Assembly: GCF_900111685.1 (NCBI RefSeq)
Contig: NZ_FOHX01000002.1
Location: 493,869 to 557,868, forward strand
Reading direction: 5' to 3'
Length of the DNA: 64,000 nt
DNA from: Nonomuraea wenchangensis
GTDB lineage: Bacteria > Actinomycetota > Actinomycetes > Streptosporangiales > Streptosporangiaceae
Shown here: positions 24,153-33,178 of the stretch, one piece after another
Numbering within the stretch: position 1 is the stretch's first letter
How the letters are laid out: every line of letters starts with the position of its first letter
Program-made: the position numbers and the translations under genes
The notes under the pieces: generated by a model
The model's input: the letters and a program-made list of their open reading frames with translations, nothing else
Database searches by the model: none
Told to the model about the DNA's origin: nothing

Positions 24153-25097
24153 CTAGCCGAGGGCGGCGGTGCGCAGCGAGCGGTAGAGCAGGCGGGCGTC
24201 GCCCAGGTGGTGGCGCAGCAGCTTCTCCAGGCCGCCGATCGGCACGAGGTTCTGCGGCGCCCGCGGGTCCTTGTAGTCGACGCCGGCGAGCGGCGGCAGC
24301 GCCAGGGTCACCGCGTCCGCGAGCCGTACGACCTGGGCGGGCTCCAGCTCGGCGCTCGCCTCGCAACGCGCCACCCCCGCCCACGGGGCGGAGGAGCGCA
24401 CCGGCAGCCGGACATACCAGGCGTGCCGCCGCCAGCTCGTGCCCATGAGGAACACCGGCGTCCGCTGCCCCGGCGCGAGCGCCGCGACCACCGAGGACTG
24501 CGGCGGCGGCAGGTAGGCCGTGTGGTGCGTCTTGATGTAGCCGACCGTGCGCGGCAGGTGGGTGCGGCCCCGCAGCGGCCCGTCCACCAGCAGCAGGTCG
24601 TCGCTCGTGGTGCGGTGGCGCACCGCCAGGTCCACTTCGAGCTGGGTGACCTGCCGCTGCAACGCCAGGGACAGCTCCTCGAAGCTGGCGTCGGCGGCCT
24701 TGCTCGGGTGGTAGGTGGCGTGCGGCGTCTTCACCTCGGGGGTGTGCGGGGAGGCGGAGATGAGCGTCCTGTTGACCTCGATCGCGGCCAGGTCGGCGCC
24801 CTCCGGCCCGCAGCGGACGATCCCGGCCGCGTACGAGGCCGCGATCCCCGGCACCGGCATCGGCGCGCCCGGATCCTCGACCCAGACCCGGGCGTCCACG
24901 CGGCGTACCCCGTCGGCGACCAGCAGCGTCCCGGGCGGGACCGCGTCGGGCGCGGGCGTGACCGGCTGCCAGGCGTCGGGCTGGAGCTCGATGTCGAGCA
25001 CCAGCTCGGCGCTGGTGGCGCCCAGCTCGGCGATGTTCTCGACGGCGAGCGCGGCGGCGTAGCCCGGGTCCCACGGGTCGACCGTGAAGCCGCTCAC
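24153..25097 (-). CDS. nurA: NurA-like nuclease
   Basis: 314 residues. NurA hallmarks: LLVADGVRRVDARVW (about 57-71), the first catalytic Asp region, and DLLLVDGPLRGR (about 167-178), the second. The C-terminal GIKTHH-like segment GYIKTHHTAYL (about 190) and EPAQVVRLADAVT agree with the NurA domain. NurA is a 5'-3' nuclease working with HerA in DNA end resection. The GTG start overlaps the sbcC stop by four bases, and herA and sbcD lie upstream, so all four proteins probably act together. Confidence 0.82.
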   Translation of the reverse strand: MSGFTVDPWDPGYAAALAVENIAELGATSAELVLDIELQPDAWQPVTPAPDAVPPGTLLVADGVRRVDARVWVEDPGAPMPVPGIAASYAAGIVRCGPEGADLAAIEVNRTLISASPHTPEVKTPHATYHPSKAADASFEELSLALQRQVTQLEVDLAVRHRTTSDDLLLVDGPLRGRTHLPRTVGYIKTHHTAYLPPPQSSVVAALAPGQRTPVFLMGTSWRRHAWYVRLPVRSSAPWAGVARCEASAELEPAQVVRLADAVTLALPPLAGVDYKDPRAPQNLVPIGGLEKLLRHHLGDARLLYRSLRTAALG

Positions 25098-27547
25098 AGG
25101 GCGATCCCGGACTTGCGGACGTGGGAGCCCTTGCCGTCGCGGCTGACCTCGAAGCGCACCGGCACCCGTTCGGCCAGCGCGGGCACGTGGGTGACCAGGC
25201 CGATCATGCGGTCCTGGCCGGCGGCCAGGCGTTCGAGCGTGGTGGCGACGGTGTCGAGGGTGGCCGGGTCGAGGGTGCCGAAGCCCTCGTCCAGGAAGAT
25301 CGAGTCGAGGCTCTTGGCGACGGCTCCGGACAGCGCGAGGGCGAGGGCGAGCGCGGCCTGGAAGGTCTCGCCGCCGGACAGGGTGCGGGCGCTGCGCCGC
25401 AGGCCGGCCTCGGCGTGGTCGATGACCTCGATGTCGCCGGTGCGGTCGGCCAGCGCGAGCTCGTACTGGCCGTCGGACAGCTCGCGCAGCGTCTCCGAGG
25501 CCGTGGCGACGAGCACCGCCAGGGCCTCGGCGCACAGCCAGCGCTCGAAGGCGTTGGCGCGCAGCCGCAGCGCCAGCTCGTGGGCGACCTTGGCCTCGTG
25601 CTCCTTCATGGCGACCCGCTGCTCCAGGTCGGCGGCGCGCCTGCGCTCCTCCCTGAGCCGGTCGAGGTCGCTCTCGGCGCGGGCGAGCGCGCCGGCGACG
25701 GCGGCGCCGAGCTGGTCGGGCGAGGCGTCGCGGGGCGGGACGACGCCGTGCTCGGCCAGGCGCTCGGCGAGCCTGCGGCGGTCGGCGGCGAGCCGGTCGC
25801 GGGCCTCGGCGAGCTGTCTCTCCCGCGCGGCCAGGGCGGCGCGGGCGGCCTCCGCCGCCCGGTCGCGCCAGGCGAGCAGCTTCTCCCAGGCCCGGTGCAG
25901 GTCGTCACGGACGAGGGGCGGCGGCGCGTCCCCCGACGATTCCTCCTGTACGGGGTCGAGCCGGCCGCCGGAGACGAGGAGCCGGTCGCGGGCGGACTCC
26001 AGCGCCTGCCAGGCCGACGCCGTCTGGTGTTCGACCTGGCCTGCGTGGTCGCGGGCGCGCTGCAGCCGGCCGCGGGCGGCGCGTACGGCGGCGCGGGCCT
26101 CCCCCGCCACCGCGTCGGCCTTGGCGATCTCCGCGAGCCTGGCCTCCAGCTCGGCGCGGTCGCCGGGCGCGGGCAGCGCGGCGAGCTGAGACTCCAGCCC
26201 TTCGGCCTGCCTGGCCAGCAGGGACGCCGACGTCTCGGCCTTGGCGTGCGCGGCGCGGGCGCGCTGGGCCTGCTCGCGCGCCTGCGCGAGGGCGCGGTCG
26301 GCGGTGCGCATGTCGGCGGGCGAGCGGTGCAGCGGCAGCTCGGCGACCGGGTGGTGGCAGACCGGGCACGGCTCGCCGACGGCCAGCCGGTGCACCAGGT
26401 GGGCGGCGGCGTGGGCGTCGCGCAGGCGTTCGCGCCCCTCCTCGGCGGCGCCGGCGGCCTGCTCGGCGGTCTCGGCCGCGGCGGCGAGGCCCGCGAGGCC
26501 CGCGACGGCGGCCTCGGCCTCGGCGCGGGTGCGGGCCGCGTCGGCGGCGAGGCGTTCGCGGGCGTCGAGCGCGGCCAGCTCCGCCCGTGGCGCGCCGCGG
26601 TCACCCAGCGCGGCCAGCGCCTCGAACGCCTCGTGCTCGTCGGCCTCCAGCGTGGCGACCTCGCGGGCCAGCGTCTCGACGGCCTCGGCGGCGGCGCGGC
26701 GGGCCGAGGCGAGGGTGGGGACGGCCTCCGGCATGGCCAGCCTGGCCAGCACCGCCTGCCGTTCGGCGACGGCGGCCCGCTCCTGCTCGGCGCGGCGGAT
26801 GTCGCCCTCGCGGGCGCGCAGCAGGTCGAGGTCGGCGCCGATGGCGTCGGAGAGCCGGCGCAGCGCCTCCATGCGCTCGGCCAGCTCCCGCTCGGCCTCC
26901 TCGCTCGCGCCGGACAGCTTGGCGAGCTGGTCGCGGGCGAAGGACGCCTCCTGCCTGGCGCTGTCCTCCTCGCGGGCGGCGCGCTGCCTGATCAGCTCGT
27001 ACACGTCGGCGTCGAGGAGCTGGACCAGCAGGTCCTGGCGTTCGCGCGGGGCGGCGTGCAGGAACTCGGCGAAGCGGCCCTGCGGCAGCACCACGCACTG
27101 GGTGAAGAAGCGGTATTCCAGGCCGGTGACCCGCTGCGCCTCGGGGGTGACGCCCTCGCCCTCGGCGAGCGGCTTGACCACGGCCTCGAACGCCTGCTCC
27201 AGGGGCGCGGCCGGATCGAGCTCGTCGAGCCGCGCCTCCTTGGTGCGTACGGCGCCCTTGGCGTCGCGCACCATGGCGCGGACCACGCCGTAGCGGCGGC
27301 CGTCGCTGTCGAAGACCATCGCGACCTTGCCGGCGGCGACGGACGGCGCGAGGGCGTGCGCGACCGCGCCCTCCCTGCCCCAGCGCGGCACGGTGCCGTA
27401 GAGGGCGAAGCAGACCGCGTCGATGATCGTGCTCTTGCCGGCGCCGGTCGGGCCGACGAGCGCGAAGTAGTCGGTGTCGGAGAAGTCGACGGTCACCGGG
27501 TCGCGGAAGCTGCCGAAGTGGTCGAGGTGGAGCAGCAGGGGGCGCAT
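25094..27547 (-). CDS. sbcC: SbcC/Rad50-like SMC-family exonuclease subunit
   Basis: 817 residues. Walker A GPTGAGKS at 32-39, Q-loop VLPQGRFAEFL near 157, two long coiled-coil arms broken by a zinc hook CPVC at 394-397, signature LSGGE near 722 and Walker B DSIFLDEGFGTLD near 752. It is shorter than E. coli SbcC (about 1050) but similar to actinobacterial ones. With SbcD it forms an ATP-driven nuclease for hairpins and blocked DNA ends. It overlaps sbcD by one base. Confidence 0.95.
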   Translation of the reverse strand: MRPLLLHLDHFGSFRDPVTVDFSDTDYFALVGPTGAGKSTIIDAVCFALYGTVPRWGREGAVAHALAPSVAAGKVAMVFDSDGRRYGVVRAMVRDAKGAVRTKEARLDELDPAAPLEQAFEAVVKPLAEGEGVTPEAQRVTGLEYRFFTQCVVLPQGRFAEFLHAAPRERQDLLVQLLDADVYELIRQRAAREEDSARQEASFARDQLAKLSGASEEAERELAERMEALRRLSDAIGADLDLLRAREGDIRRAEQERAAVAERQAVLARLAMPEAVPTLASARRAAAEAVETLAREVATLEADEHEAFEALAALGDRGAPRAELAALDARERLAADAARTRAEAEAAVAGLAGLAAAAETAEQAAGAAEEGRERLRDAHAAAHLVHRLAVGEPCPVCHHPVAELPLHRSPADMRTADRALAQAREQAQRARAAHAKAETSASLLARQAEGLESQLAALPAPGDRAELEARLAEIAKADAVAGEARAAVRAARGRLQRARDHAGQVEHQTASAWQALESARDRLLVSGGRLDPVQEESSGDAPPPLVRDDLHRAWEKLLAWRDRAAEAARAALAARERQLAEARDRLAADRRRLAERLAEHGVVPPRDASPDQLGAAVAGALARAESDLDRLREERRRAADLEQRVAMKEHEAKVAHELALRLRANAFERWLCAEALAVLVATASETLRELSDGQYELALADRTGDIEVIDHAEAGLRRSARTLSGGETFQAALALALALSGAVAKSLDSIFLDEGFGTLDPATLDTVATTLERLAAGQDRMIGLVTHVPALAERVPVRFEVSRDGKGSHVRKSGIAL

Positions 27548-28689
27548 CAGCCGGTCACCTCGTCGTAGAGCCGGTCGAACAGGCCGGCCACCTGGTCGTC
27601 GTGGCGTCCGGTGGCGGCGAGGTAGTCGCGGAACAGCTCGCGGGGGCTGCGGCCTGCCGTGCCCGCCCGGCGGGTGGCCGGCACCGGGCGGAACTTCTCG
27701 TCCAGCATGACGTCCACGGCGGCGCCGGCGAGCAGGTCGCGTACGTCGTCGGCGAGCCCCACGCGGGGTTTCTCCTCCACGACCACCTTCAGCCAGTCGT
27801 CGCCGGGGTCGATGCCCTCCAGCTGCTCCAGCGTGCCGCGTACGGTGCGGAGCCGGCGGGCGGAGGAGCAGGGCAGCTCGCGGACCACGGCGGGCCGGCC
27901 GGGCGAGACCTCGACCAGCAGCGCGCCGGGCACGTTGCCCTCCTCGCCGAAGTCGACGTTGAGCGGCGAGCCGCTGTACCAGATCGGGCAGGGGCCGGGG
28001 ATCTGCTGGCGGCGGTGGAGGTGGCCGAGCGCGGCGTACTGGGTGGTGGTGGGGAAGGCGGTCGGCTCGAAGTAGTACGAGAAGATCGACTGGGCCTCGC
28101 GCTCGCCGCCGCCGAACGCGCCGCCCGGCAGGGTGCCGTGGGTGGTGACGAGGTTGACGGTGTCGCCGTGGAAGCCGGCGGTGAGCGCGCCGATCAGCTC
28201 GCCGATGCGGGAGGCGTAGTCGCGGTTGTGCTCGGCGGCGGTGCCGGTCAGCACCTCGGCGGCGCGTACGACGTAGCGGTGCGACAGGAACGGCAGCACC
28301 GCGAGGCGCACCGGCTCGCCCGTGCGCGCCGTGAAGGCGAGCGTGCCGCCCGCGTCGGGGCGGCGGAAGACCCCGACCACGTGCAGGCCGAGCTTGCCCA
28401 GCACGGGCCGGTAGACCTCCAGGAGCTGCGCGTTGTCGTGGTTGCCCGCCAGCACGACGACGTCGCGGTTCTCGCCGCGCAGCGCCATGAGCGCGCCCAG
28501 CACCAGCGACTGCGCCTCCGGCGTGGGCGCGGAGGTGTCGAAGAGGTCGCCGGCCACGATGACGGCGTCCACGTCGTGGGTGCGGGCGGCGGCGACCAGC
28601 TCGCGCAGCACCTCCCGGTGCTCGTCGAGACGGGACCGGCCCTTGAGCACCTTGCCCACGTGCCAGTCCGCGGTGTGCAGGATCTTCAC
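27547..28689 (-). CDS. sbcD: SbcD/Mre11-like nuclease subunit
   Basis: 380 residues. All metallophosphatase motifs are present: HTADWHVGK (residues 5-13), VAGDLFDT near 46, LAGNHDN near 80, THGT near 185 and ALGHLHRRQ near 222. The C-terminal capping region binds DNA and SbcC. It starts 15 bases after herA. Confidence 0.96.
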   Translation of the reverse strand: MKILHTADWHVGKVLKGRSRLDEHREVLRELVAAARTHDVDAVIVAGDLFDTSAPTPEAQSLVLGALMALRGENRDVVVLAGNHDNAQLLEVYRPVLGKLGLHVVGVFRRPDAGGTLAFTARTGEPVRLAVLPFLSHRYVVRAAEVLTGTAAEHNRDYASRIGELIGALTAGFHGDTVNLVTTHGTLPGGAFGGGEREAQSIFSYYFEPTAFPTTTQYAALGHLHRRQQIPGPCPIWYSGSPLNVDFGEEGNVPGALLVEVSPGRPAVVRELPCSSARRLRTVRGTLEQLEGIDPGDDWLKVVVEEKPRVGLADDVRDLLAGAAVDVMLDEKFRPVPATRRAGTAGRSPRELFRDYLAATGRHDDQVAGLFDRLYDEVTG

Positions 28690-28704
28690 GAAACCACCTG
28701 TGCG

Positions 28705-30501
28705 TCAGAAGGGCGGGATGTCGTCTTCGATGGCGGACGGGAGGCCCTCGAACGGGTCGCCGCTCGTCCTCGCGCCCGTCCTGTCGCCCGGCCTGTCATT
28801 GGGGCGCGGCGCGGCCTCGGCGGGCCGGGTGGCCCAGGCGGGGAACGGGAAGGCCACGGCCAGCGGCACCGGGATCTCCGGCTGGGCCACGAACATGGTG
28901 CCCGGCTTGGCGATCGTGGCGCGCTCGCGGACGGCCGGGGGCATCCAGCCGTACTCGGAGCGGGCGGCCTCGGCCGGGTCGAGCCGCCCGGCGACGCGGA
29001 CGGCGCTGTTGGAGACGATCCGCCGCTCCACCTCGGAGGCGGTCTGCTGGGCGCCGATGAGGATGACGCCGAGCGAGCGGCCCCGCTCGGCGACGTCCAG
29101 CAGGATCTCCTTGATCGGGGAGTCGCCCTCGCGCGGCGCGTACTTGTTGAGCTCGTCCAGCACCACGAACAGCAGCGGCTTGGCGGTGCCCGAGGACTCC
29201 TTGCGGTGGAACTCGCCGCGCAGCACCACGCCGACCACGAACCGCTGCGCCCGTTCGGGCAGGTTGTGCAGGTCGACGATGGAGACCTGGGCGTCGGAGG
29301 TGCTGACCGAGTGGCTGCGGTAGAAGGGCAGGTCGCCGCGGACGATCGGGGACAGCGGGCGCACGGCGCTGCGCAGGCGGCGCAGGAAGGCGTTGACGGT
29401 GCCGAGCGGGGTCTGCGCGCCGGTCCAGTCCCTGCGGCTGTCCTCCTCCTGGAGCTGGTCGGAGAGCATCTCGACGAGGTCGGCGAAGGTGCGGCAGGTG
29501 GTGCCCTGCACGCGGACGGCGCCGCCGTCGCCGATCGGCTCGGCCCACGACTTCAGCCGGGCCGCGACCTGCCCGACGAGCAGGGAGTAGCCGGCCCGCT
29601 CGTCGTCGGCGTCGGCGAAGACGAAGCGCAGCAGCTCCTCCTGGCAGAACTCGACCAGCGTCCAGTAGAAGGCGCTGACGCCCTGCGTGCGGGCGGCGAC
29701 GTGCGGGACGCCGTTGGGGTCGTTGGGGCGGGGCGGCGCGAAGACGTGAACGCTGCCGAAGGCCCGCGCGGGCAGCCCGAGCCGGGCGTAGCCGTCGCGG
29801 GCGCGCTGGTCGAGGCGGGTGTTGTCGTGGTCGAGGAAGAGCAGGTCCTCGCCCTTGACGGAGAAGATGAGCGCCTTGGTGTTGGCGGACTCGGCGTCGA
29901 GCACGCCGGAGTTGAAGATCGAGTAGAGCAGGAACGTGGCGAAGGAGGTCTTGGTCGCCACACCCGAGACGCCGGAGATCGACACGTGGGCGCCGCGGGT
30001 GCCGTCGAGGAAGTCGAAGTTCACGTAGAGCGGCTGGCCGTCGCGGCCCATGCCGAGCGGGATGCGGCGCTCCATGACGTCGAAGTAGAGCGCCTGGTCG
30101 CGGTCGCCGGCGCCGGCCAGATAGACCTGGGAGCCGGGCAGCGGCGGCACGAACACCTCCGGCTCGACCCGGGTCACCCGCACCTCGGCCACCTCGACGA
30201 CGGCGGCCGGCAGCGCGCCGTCGGCGATGAGGAACACGTCGGAGTCGTACGCGGCGCCCTCGTGCCGGGCCTCGACCGTGGTCACCACGCCCGCGACCAG
30301 CACCGGGCCGTGGCCGGGCACCTCCCGCCTGGTCACCACCACGTCGTCGAGCTGGAGCACCCTGCCCGGCTCCAGGCCCACCCAGAACGACAGCGGCGAG
30401 GCCGCCTGCGTGCCGAGAACCCGCCCGACGACCTCACCGGTCACCTGCGCCCCGCCGGCCGCTGCCGCCGCCTGCGGGCTCGCCGCTCCGTTGACCGTCA
30501 C
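28705..30501 (-). CDS. herA: HerA-like DNA translocase ATPase
   Basis: 598 residues from GTG 30501 (GGAGG five bases before); a TTG 18 bases further up is possible. A HAS-barrel-like N-terminus (GEVVGRVLGTQAASPLSFWV) precedes a FtsK/HerA RecA-fold domain. The P-loop reads SGVSGVATKTS with Lys184, so the usual Gly before Lys is Thr. Walker B is FVVLDELNKYAP near 446-457, followed by GAQQTASEVERRIVSNS. HerA hexamers pump DNA ends for NurA and SbcCD. It is the first gene of the operon. Confidence 0.85.
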   Translation of the reverse strand: MTVNGAASPQAAAAAGGAQVTGEVVGRVLGTQAASPLSFWVGLEPGRVLQLDDVVVTRREVPGHGPVLVAGVVTTVEARHEGAAYDSDVFLIADGALPAAVVEVAEVRVTRVEPEVFVPPLPGSQVYLAGAGDRDQALYFDVMERRIPLGMGRDGQPLYVNFDFLDGTRGAHVSISGVSGVATKTSFATFLLYSIFNSGVLDAESANTKALIFSVKGEDLLFLDHDNTRLDQRARDGYARLGLPARAFGSVHVFAPPRPNDPNGVPHVAARTQGVSAFYWTLVEFCQEELLRFVFADADDERAGYSLLVGQVAARLKSWAEPIGDGGAVRVQGTTCRTFADLVEMLSDQLQEEDSRRDWTGAQTPLGTVNAFLRRLRSAVRPLSPIVRGDLPFYRSHSVSTSDAQVSIVDLHNLPERAQRFVVGVVLRGEFHRKESSGTAKPLLFVVLDELNKYAPREGDSPIKEILLDVAERGRSLGVILIGAQQTASEVERRIVSNSAVRVAGRLDPAEAARSEYGWMPPAVRERATIAKPGTMFVAQPEIPVPLAVAFPFPAWATRPAEAAPRPNDRPGDRTGARTSGDPFEGLPSAIEDDIPPF

Positions 30502-30591
30502 CAATCCCTCCGCCCCCAACCAACGCCCTTCCCAAGGAGGGTAGTAGGGCGGGCGGGGTGCGTCCGGCTCATTCGGCCGCCCGGACTCCGT

Positions 30592-31563
30592 TCATCCGCC
30601 GGTGCGGGTCACCGGGACGCGGTGGACGCGCAGCTCATGCGCGCCGTCGGCGCGGGTCATCTCGTAGTAGAGCCACCAGTGGCCGTCGTGGAGGAGCGCG
30701 TCGAGGTAGCGGACCGAGCCGGTGCCGTACGGGGAGGTGACCCAGGGGCCGTACTCGGACAGCCGCCGCCAGGAGAACAGGTCGGCGGAGACGGCGACGC
30801 CGCAGCGTTCCTCGTAGTTCTCGGTGTGGGAGGCCGAGCCGTCGTAGAAGCCGACGTAGCCGCCGCCCGGCACGGGGACGACGCTGTTGAGCCGGGCCTG
30901 GTAGCGGTCCCAGCCGGTGCCGACGGGCAGGACCGAGCCGCGCCAGGTGAACGACTCGCCGTCGAGGCTGGTGGCCAGGCCGGTCGGGTGGACGGTCGCG
31001 CCGACGTTGTAGATGTCGGCGGTGGCGTGGGCCCCGGGGTCCGGGCGGTCCATGGGCGCGGCGTAGCTGGCGAACAGGTACGTGACCGGCCCGGCCCGCA
31101 GCACGAACGGGTCCTTGACCCCTTCGGCGCCGGTGGAGGCCGCGGTCAGGACCGGCCGGGCCCGGGTGACGTCGAACCGCGACGGGTGCTCGGCGGTGAG
31201 CGCGTCGATGCGCCACCGGTTGTCGGCGGGGTCCACGTACGACAGGTAGAGCCGGTAGCCGCCGCTGACCGGCATCAGGCAGAAGCGTTCCATGGAGGGG
31301 GTGCCGAGCTCGTCCTTGTGCACGCTCCACACGTCGGTGAACCGCAGGCCGTCGTCGCTGACGGCCACCGCGCACTGCCAGCCCCGCTCGGCCTCGGCGC
31401 CCCTCGGCCGCCGCCGCCGGTAGGTGAGCCAGAACCGCTCGCCGTCGTGCAGGACTCCGGCCGCGCCGCTCCAGTAGCCCGGCTCGTCCTTCTCCGGCTC
31501 CACAACCACGGAGCCCGCCACCGGATCGAACGCGGACAGCGGAGCGAACACACGATTTCCCAC
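30592..31563 (-). CDS. Five-bladed beta-propeller glycosidase/phosphorylase-like protein (GH43/GH130 type)
   Basis: 323 residues. Repeated blade motifs: GYWSGAAGVLHDGERFWLTY, GYRLYLSYVDPADNRWRID, GVKDPFVLRAGPVTYLFASY, GGYVGFYDGSASHTENYEE and HDGHWWLYYEMTRADG. DPF and the Glu of the ENYEE segment lie where GH43/GH68-like propellers carry catalytic acids. No signal peptide, so it acts inside the cell. GTG 31563 is chosen from AAAGG eight bases before. It follows the ROK regulator by five bases; the sugar is unknown. Confidence 0.7.
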   Translation of the reverse strand: MGNRVFAPLSAFDPVAGSVVVEPEKDEPGYWSGAAGVLHDGERFWLTYRRRRPRGAEAERGWQCAVAVSDDGLRFTDVWSVHKDELGTPSMERFCLMPVSGGYRLYLSYVDPADNRWRIDALTAEHPSRFDVTRARPVLTAASTGAEGVKDPFVLRAGPVTYLFASYAAPMDRPDPGAHATADIYNVGATVHPTGLATSLDGESFTWRGSVLPVGTGWDRYQARLNSVVPVPGGGYVGFYDGSASHTENYEERCGVAVSADLFSWRRLSEYGPWVTSPYGTGSVRYLDALLHDGHWWLYYEMTRADGAHELRVHRVPVTRTGG

Positions 31564-31568
31564 TTTGT

Positions 31569-32696
31569 CTACCTTTCGTACAAGAAACTGTCCAGGGCGA
31601 CGGCGGCTCCGCCCACGACCCCGGCGTCGCCGCCGAGGGTCGGACGCTCCACCCGTACCATGTCGCGCAGCACGGGGAACACCTTGGCGCGCAGCGCGGC
31701 GCGCACCCGGTCGAAGACCGGCTCGGGAGCGGTGCGGAAGATGCCCCCGAGCAGGATCAGCTCGGGGTTGAGCAGGTTGACCACGCTGGCCAGGCCGGTG
31801 GTCAGGTGGTCGGCGACCTCGTCCAGCAGCTCGTCGTCCAGCTCGGCGAGCGGGTCGGGCGAGTGGCGGCCGAGCCGTTCGGCGAGGTACGCCTCCGACA
31901 CGACGGTCTCCAGGCAGCCGGTCGCGCCGCACGCGCAGGTCCGGCCCTTCTCCCGTACGCGCAGGTGGCCGAGCTCGGTGACGCCGTACGCGCCGGGCCG
32001 GAACGGCTGCCCGCCGATCACCAGCCCCGCGCCCACGCCGGTGCGGACGTGGACGTAGAGAAGGGGGTCCGCGCCGCCGGTCGCGCCGTAGCGGCTCTCG
32101 GCGAGCGCCATGGCGCGTACGTTGTGGTCAACGACCGCGGGGACGCCGAGCGCGGGCTCCAGCAGGTCGGCGAAGGGCACGTCGCGCCAGCCGAGGTTGA
32201 CCGACAGGACGTTGCGCCGGTGGCCGCCGTCCACCGGGCCGGGGGCGGCGACCCCCACGCCGAGCAGCCGCCCGTCGGGCAGGTCAGCGGCCAGCAGGGA
32301 CGCCTCCTCGGCGATGCGGGCGACCACCCGCTCGGGCCGCTCGGCGGGGTCGAAGGCGAACGACGCGCTCCGCGACACCCGGGCCCTGAGGTCGCACAGC
32401 CCGAGCTCGACCGCGCCGGCGCCGACCCGTACGCCGATGACGTGGCGCGCGTCGGCCCTGATACCGATGCCCGTGGACGGCCGGCCGACCCGCTGGCCGG
32501 CCCCTTCCACCGCGCCCTCGGCCACCAGGCCCTCGTCGAGGAGCTGGCCGACGACCTTGGTCATGGTGGTGGCCGACAGGCCGAGCCGCCGCGCGAGGTC
32601 GGCGCGCGGCTGGACGCCGTCGTCGCGCAGGCTGCGCAGCACGAGCCGGAGGTGGTGCCTGCGCACGTCCTGGACCGGTGAGATCCGCTCGCCCAT
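31569..32696 (-). CDS. ROK family transcriptional regulator
   Basis: 375 residues. N-terminal winged helix (LARRLGLSATTMTKVVGQLL, about 34-53), then an actin-like ROK domain with GVGVAAPGPVDGG (about 150) and the zinc site ELGHLRVREKGRTCACG followed by ATGCLE (about 236-258). Sugar binding by the ROK domain would release DNA. It is co-transcribed with the beta-propeller enzyme gene and probably controls its own operon. Confidence 0.9.
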   Translation of the reverse strand: MGERISPVQDVRRHHLRLVLRSLRDDGVQPRADLARRLGLSATTMTKVVGQLLDEGLVAEGAVEGAGQRVGRPSTGIGIRADARHVIGVRVGAGAVELGLCDLRARVSRSASFAFDPAERPERVVARIAEEASLLAADLPDGRLLGVGVAAPGPVDGGHRRNVLSVNLGWRDVPFADLLEPALGVPAVVDHNVRAMALAESRYGATGGADPLLYVHVRTGVGAGLVIGGQPFRPGAYGVTELGHLRVREKGRTCACGATGCLETVVSEAYLAERLGRHSPDPLAELDDELLDEVADHLTTGLASVVNLLNPELILLGGIFRTAPEPVFDRVRAALRAKVFPVLRDMVRVERPTLGGDAGVVGGAAVALDSFLYER

Positions 32697-32801
32697 TGTC
32701 GCCCCTTAAGTAACTACTGGTGAGAAAATAACGCTTCCGCCCGTATTAGGCAATATGTCGCAAATCTGCAGCGTCGGGGGTCGTAGGCTGCCCGGGTGAT
32801 C

Positions 32802-33174
32802 GGCGGCGGACCCGTACCGAGGTGGCCACGCTGCGCTTCCTCGCCCACGACCTGGGCCTCGACCTCGCGCCGCGCGTCCTGGCCGCCGACCTGGACGGCG
32901 GCCTCGTGGCGCTGGAGGACCTGTCACCGCGTACGCCGCTGGACGGGCTGCTGCGCGCGGACGGCCCGGCCCCGCACGCGGACCGGCTGGCCGCCTTCGG
33001 CCCCGGCTGGCTCTCGGTCGCCGATCCCGGGCCGGCCGAGGCGTACCGGCGGGCCCTGGTGACGGGCGTGCCCGAGGCCGAGGACGACCGCCGCCACGGC
33101 TTCGGCCTCGCCGCGGCCGGGACGCGGACCGGGAGTTCGGCGGGCTGCCGCCGTACACGCCGCGCCGCCGGTGA
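32802..33174 (+). pseudogene. Decayed phosphotransferase (aminoglycoside phosphotransferase-like)
   Basis: The plus frame through 32822 reads RTEVATLRFLAHDLGLDLAP, then VLAADLDGGLVALEDLSPRT, the N-lobe of APH-like kinases, and later PGWLSVADPGPAEAYRRALV, but no catalytic loop follows. The probable C-terminal end LPPYTPRRR-stop (33142-33174) is in another frame. There is no proper start, at least one frameshift, and an internal deletion before PGWL. I read it as a relic. It fills most of the 482-base gap 32697-33178; the first ~100 bases should carry the ROK promoter. Confidence 0.6.
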
Positions 33175-33178
33175 CCGC

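Noticed and set aside
27601..32058. A 1485-codon plus-strand open frame
   Set aside because: It is the antisense shadow of sbcC/sbcD/herA; those have full motifs and operon overlaps on the minus strand, while this frame has only Gly/Ala/Arg-rich low complexity.
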